From the NCBI GenBank assembly GCA_903885865.1, contig CAISKH010000445.1, forward strand, positions 1 through 9,076: 9,076 bases of DNA. Reading direction: 5' to 3'. The number at the start of each line of letters is the position of its first letter. The first letter of the stretch is position 1. A program made the translations under genes and the position numbers. The notes beneath the pieces were generated by a model, which saw only the letters and a program-made list of their open reading frames with translations, was not told the DNA's origin and made no database searches. Source of the DNA: an uncultured Mucilaginibacter sp. (GTDB lineage: Bacteria; Bacteroidota; Bacteroidia; Sphingobacteriales; Sphingobacteriaceae). Below are positions 6,257 through 9,076 of this stretch, in pieces.

Positions 6257-7567
6257 CTATTTTAGTCCAATACTAACCGATATCACATCCGACGCTAGTC
6301 CCGTTGTTTGGGAATAATGGCCGTACCGAAGTTCAAGGTCATGAAATTGCTGCCAGCCTAAAACCCCGCCCGGCGGCGCTATCCGGAAACCTACGCCATA
6401 AAAGCTGCTTTGAAACTTGGCATACTCATAGTTGCTGGTAAAATAGGTATCAGTAGGGCTATGAACCTCGTAAGGCGCGAAATATTTAGCCGCCGACTGG
6501 TTATAATACCGGTAAAATGGCGAAATGGAAAAGAATGGCGAAATTTTATATGCCACTTCAAGGTTTGCTGTATTGGCATTGCTGCCCCAATTGTCCATAT
6601 AATAACGGTAATAGGTACGCAGAATTATATCATCATCTACAAAATAGTTGAGCCTGAACCCCAGGGGCAGTTTGAACCGCGATGAGGGCAGTTTTTCTAT
6701 CGTGTCTTTTTTATTCGAAAAATATACACGGTGAAAAGTCAGGCCCAAATAGCCGTTTTGCGTAACCAAATCGCCCAGTACCATGATCTGCAGCCTTGAA
6801 TTAATAATTTGCGAATACGAGAACGCCGCAGTATACGTATTACGCGGGCTGGTTGGCAAGCTTGGTTTTGAAGTACGGCTGCCGCCTGATGATAATACCT
6901 TATTGCCGCTTGCGGTAGTAATATACATTGCCCCGGCAGGGGCAGGGGCTATAGCTGGAATAAATTCAGAAGGATAGATCAGTGTTACCTGATCCATATA
7001 AGCCTGTAGTTTAACACCAAACTCGCCGCTTTTATCATTGGTTTTGATAGAAAAATGCATATCAGCACCCAATGATTTATAATTATACTCGCCCGAATAA
7101 TAAGCGCCTAATCCAAAAGTGTTCCCCGTTTTAGCGTTTTCAACTGTCCAGTCAAGGGACGGGTAGACGCGCGTACCATCGGGCTTGCCGTTTCCGCTTG
7201 TAGTTACATAAGCAGAGGAGGCGGATGTATGATAGTCATAACCCAGGCCAAGGCCTAAAGTATTTTTGTTTCTATTGTTACCCTCCCATGCAAAATGCAG
7301 GTCTAAACCATTAGAGAAATCAATTACGTTTTCGGTGCCTATGCCACCGGTAATGGCAGAGTGGTTGCCGGTTTGCGTATAATAACTCGAAACCAGGTCC
7401 ACTTCATCTAAACGCAGCTGCCGGGCAGCGTAGCCGCTGGTATCTTCGGGCGGGGTATCTAAAGAAATCAGGGGTGGAAGTTTTTCGGTACCCTGGTTGG
7501 TTTGCGCGTGCGCGTTAAGGCGGCATATAAGGGCGAATCCGATGACGGATAAATATACTTTTTTCAT
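6257..7567 (-). CDS. DUF3570 outer-membrane beta-barrel protein
   Basis: 436 residues. Residues 1-21 are a signal peptide (MKKVYLSVIGF, cleavage near AHA-Q). Residues 51-80 carry the family signature: LRLDEVDLVSSYYTQTGNHS followed by AITGGIGTEN. The rest is built of alternating amphipathic strands rich in Tyr, Phe and Gly (GLGLGYDYHTS, NTYTAAFSYSQIIN, RTYYRYYMDNWG, SISPFYRYYNQS), as in 14-18-strand outer-membrane barrels, and it ends in a beta strand (DVISVSIGLK). A Pro/Ala/Gly/Ser-rich segment around residues 203-242 is probably an extracellular loop. The family's function is unknown. It is the last gene of the thioredoxin-ApbE-DUF4266-DUF3570 run, 36 bp after the DUF4266 gene, so it probably provides the outer-membrane part of that module. 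A transport or scaffold role is inference. Confidence 0.88.
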   Translation of the reverse strand: MKKVYLSVIGFALICRLNAHAQTNQGTEKLPPLISLDTPPEDTSGYAARQLRLDEVDLVSSYYTQTGNHSAITGGIGTENVIDFSNGLDLHFAWEGNNRNKNTLGLGLGYDYHTSASSAYVTTSGNGKPDGTRVYPSLDWTVENAKTGNTFGLGAYYSGEYNYKSLGADMHFSIKTNDKSGEFGVKLQAYMDQVTLIYPSEFIPAIAPAPAGAMYITTASGNKVLSSGGSRTSKPSLPTSPRNTYTAAFSYSQIINSRLQIMVLGDLVTQNGYLGLTFHRVYFSNKKDTIEKLPSSRFKLPLGFRLNYFVDDDIILRTYYRYYMDNWGSNANTANLEVAYKISPFFSISPFYRYYNQSAAKYFAPYEVHSPTDTYFTSNYEYAKFQSSFYGVGFRIAPPGGVLGWQQFHDLELRYGHYSQTTGLASDVISVSIGLK

Positions 7568-7603
7568 AGAATGGTTATATCGATATTGGGGGTATTTTTA
7601 TAA

Positions 7604-7822
7604 TTAATTACAACCGCAGCCACCGCCGGTTTTGCCCGCATTAGCTCCCGACGCGCTTTCACGGTAGGATTGAAAATTCAATTCGTTTTTCTCAACATGA
7701 CGGTTACCTAATGCCATTTCGGCATCGTTGATCCTGTTTTTCTGGTATTCTTTTAAATGCACGCATGATGTAACGCTAAATAGCACCACCACGCAGGCTA
7801 ATTTTACGAATTGGTTTATCAT
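7604..7822 (-). CDS. DUF4266 small lipoprotein with a Gly/Cys C-terminal tail
   Basis: 72 residues. The N-terminus has a short hydrophobic stretch (8-17) and lipobox VTSC with Cys20, so a mature lipoprotein of about 53 residues is predicted. The middle (EYQKNRINDAEMALGNRHVE) is polar, and the end is ESASGANAGKTGGGCGCN, with Cys69 and Cys71 in the GGGCGCN tail characteristic of DUF4266. The two cysteines could bind metal, form a disulfide exchanged by the neighbouring thioredoxin, or carry a modification. E55-S-A-S-G-A-N61 resembles the ApbE flavinylation motif DxxSGAT, except that Asn replaces the Thr/Ser acceptor. The function is unknown. The start lies 2 nt after the apbE stop, indicating translational coupling, and the DUF3570 gene follows after 36 bp. 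Confidence 0.88.
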   Translation of the reverse strand: MINQFVKLACVVVLFSVTSCVHLKEYQKNRINDAEMALGNRHVEKNELNFQSYRESASGANAGKTGGGCGCN

Positions 7823-7824
7823 AT

Positions 7825-8778
7825 TTATTTTAAATTTATTTTGTTTGATGTATACAATCTGTTGTTATCGTCAATAATAATAGCTTCAATATTTTTCATT
7901 TGGTTAATGAGGTCGAGGCCCACTTTAATTCCCATTATCATTACCGGTGTTGCCATAGCGTCGGCAACTTCGGCGTTGGTGGTTATAATGGTTACACTTT
8001 TAATACCTGTTACCGGCAGACCGGTGCGGGGATTAATGGTATGCGAGTATTTTTTTCCGTCAATCATCACAAACTTCTCGTAATTGCCTGATGTAGCTAT
8101 AGCCATATCAGTAACAGACAGGTAAGAAAACACCTCCTGCTTCAGGTCGGGATTGACAATGCCAATAGTCCATTTTTTTCCGTCGGGCTGCAAGCCCCAT
8201 GCCGTCAAATCGCCCGAAGCATTTACAATACCGCTTTCAACACCGCGTTGTTTTAAGATCAGTTTGGCGCGTTCTGCCGCGTAGCCCTTGCCTATTCCGC
8301 CAAAGCCAATGCGCATTCCTTTTTCCCTTAAAAAAATAGTGCTGTTAACGGGGTCAAGTTCTACGTTTCTATAATTTATCAGCCGTACCGACTTGCGGGC
8401 TGTTCCGGCATCGGGCAATTGCTTCATGTTAACGTCAAAGTTCCATAAGCTTTTATCAATAGAACCATAGGTAATATCAAACGAGCCCTGGGTAATACGC
8501 GATATTCTCAGCGAGCGGGCCACCAGGTCAAAAACCTCCCGGTCAACCTTTACGGGTTGTATACCAGCATTTTGGTTTATCTGGTTGGTTTGGCTATCGT
8601 CGCTAAAAGTGGTCAATAGCTTTTCTATGCGGCTTATTTCGGCTATGGCGCTGTCAATATGGGCCTCGGCCACATCAGCGTCATCGCCAACAACGCTTAG
8701 CTCAAACCGGTTGCCCATCAAACGCAGGGCACGCTGATGCACAGTAAGCTTATTATTCAGTTTTTCAGTGATTATCAT
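7825..8778 (-). CDS. apbE: ApbE-family FAD:protein FMN transferase
   Basis: 317 residues from the ATG at 8776-8778. ApbE attaches FMN from FAD to a Thr or Ser of exported target proteins. Motifs in order: MGNRFEL (21-27), the DSQTNQIN segment (61-68), GSFDITYG (98-105), the FAD-binding GFGGIGKGYAAER (158-170), GIVNASGDLTAWG (183-195), AIATSGNYEKF (226-236), HTINPRTGLPV (246-256) and ADAMATPVMIMG (272-283), whose Asp273 and Thr277 correspond to the family's Mg2+ ligands. The key residues appear intact. An alternative ATG at 8833-8835 would add 19 residues but overlap the thioredoxin gene by 71 nt; the chosen start overlaps by 14 nt, a common coupled arrangement, and begins near the usual family start. 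From neither start is there a hydrophobic signal peptide, which is odd for an enzyme that normally acts outside the cytoplasm. No clear DxxSGAT-type target is encoded in the operon. Confidence 0.92.
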   Translation of the reverse strand: MIITEKLNNKLTVHQRALRLMGNRFELSVVGDDADVAEAHIDSAIAEISRIEKLLTTFSDDSQTNQINQNAGIQPVKVDREVFDLVARSLRISRITQGSFDITYGSIDKSLWNFDVNMKQLPDAGTARKSVRLINYRNVELDPVNSTIFLREKGMRIGFGGIGKGYAAERAKLILKQRGVESGIVNASGDLTAWGLQPDGKKWTIGIVNPDLKQEVFSYLSVTDMAIATSGNYEKFVMIDGKKYSHTINPRTGLPVTGIKSVTIITTNAEVADAMATPVMIMGIKVGLDLINQMKNIEAIIIDDNNRLYTSNKINLK

Positions 8779-9076
8779 TAACAACGGATTCAATCTCTGC
8801 AACAAAGTTTTCAGCCGGTTCATTGGGGTTGCCATCCCATGTTTTCAGCACCTTGCCATTTTTATCAACCAGCAGGGTGAGCGGAAATTTACCATCGGGG
8901 TTATATTTATCTGCCAGGGCCTCATTGCGCTTTACCTGTGCCGCGTCCAACTGGTTTTTCTTTTGGCGTGGGAAATCTGCGCGTACCAGCACCAGGTGGT
9001 CCTTAGCGTAAGTTTCAAAAGTTGACGATTCCAGTATTTCTTTTCTCAGCATAATACATGGCCCGCACCAATCGGA
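8765..9076 (-). CDS. Thioredoxin-like protein, 5' end cut by the window edge
   Basis: The visible part is the C-terminal 103 residues; the frame runs through the window edge, so the start and any signal peptide are missing. It opens with SDWCGPCIMLRKE, the thioredoxin CxxC active site with the strongly reducing-type GP spacer. Then come a helix, the strand LVLVRADF, a polar insertion (PRQKKNQLDAAQVKRNEALA), and KFPLTLLVDKNGKVLKTWDG, in which the Pro after Phe is the expected cis-proline facing the active site. The insertion resembles the thioredoxin_7 or DsbD-C-like envelope thioredoxins more than cytosolic TrxA. It is the first visible gene of the operon and overlaps apbE by 14 nt. It probably keeps cysteines of a partner reduced; the Cys pair in the DUF4266 protein is a candidate, by inference. 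Confidence 0.88.
   Translation of the reverse strand, partial: SDWCGPCIMLRKEILESSTFETYAKDHLVLVRADFPRQKKNQLDAAQVKRNEALADKYNPDGKFPLTLLVDKNGKVLKTWDGNPNEPAENFVAEIESVVNDNH

Noticed and set aside
8779..8835. The longer ApbE start at 8835
   Set aside because: It would overlap the thioredoxin gene by 71 nt and add 19 residues with no signal-peptide character; the ATG at 8778 gives a usual coupled overlap.
1..9076. CRISPR arrays, tRNA or rRNA genes, transposases
   Set aside because: No regularly spaced repeats, cloverleaf-like segments or transposase motifs were found on reading both strands.

Overview
The window looks like a chromosomal piece, possibly a whole short contig, from a member of the Bacteroidota, most like the Sphingobacteriaceae (Pedobacter/Mucilaginibacter type). 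The reasons are the protein families (a DUF3570 barrel, a DUF4266 lipoprotein, a large OmpA-like outer-membrane protein, a compact ~186-residue AraC-type regulator), AT-rich start regions without clear Shine-Dalgarno sequences, and possible -33/-7 promoter boxes of the Bacteroidota kind. Species-level placement is not possible from this. Seven of the eight recognised genes are on the minus strand; only the GNAT gene is on the plus strand. The rightmost gene is cut by the window edge.

Right part (6257-9076, minus strand): a tight four-gene run in the order thioredoxin-like protein (5' end missing), ApbE-type FAD:protein FMN transferase, DUF4266 lipoprotein with a Gly/Cys tail, DUF3570 outer-membrane barrel. 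The gaps are a 14-nt overlap, 2 nt and 36 nt, so this is very likely one operon. It reads as an envelope redox or cofactor-attachment module whose substrate is unknown. This is the best candidate in the window for an undescribed system.

Middle (4074-6255): a plus-strand GNAT acetyltransferase that meets the DUF3570 gene tail to tail; divergent from it, a short stand-alone protein matching the conserved C-terminal region of contractile-injection-system tape-measure proteins, with no other injection-system gene in view; then about 430 bp of AT-rich non-coding DNA; then the compact AraC-type regulator.

Left part (190-3951, minus strand): a lipoprotein with an SbsA-type Ig-like domain, four InlB-B-like repeats and a C-terminal DUF3494 (ice-binding-like) domain, followed by an OmpA-like outer-membrane protein. 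A GC-rich inverted repeat lies between them. Together they look like a surface adhesion or envelope pair.

At the extreme left the OmpA-like frame stops resembling its family near position 256. From there to the window edge a different minus-strand frame is open, strongly protein-like, has no start codon, and has clearly different codon use. This looks like a rearrangement or chimeric-assembly junction rather than a normal gene end.
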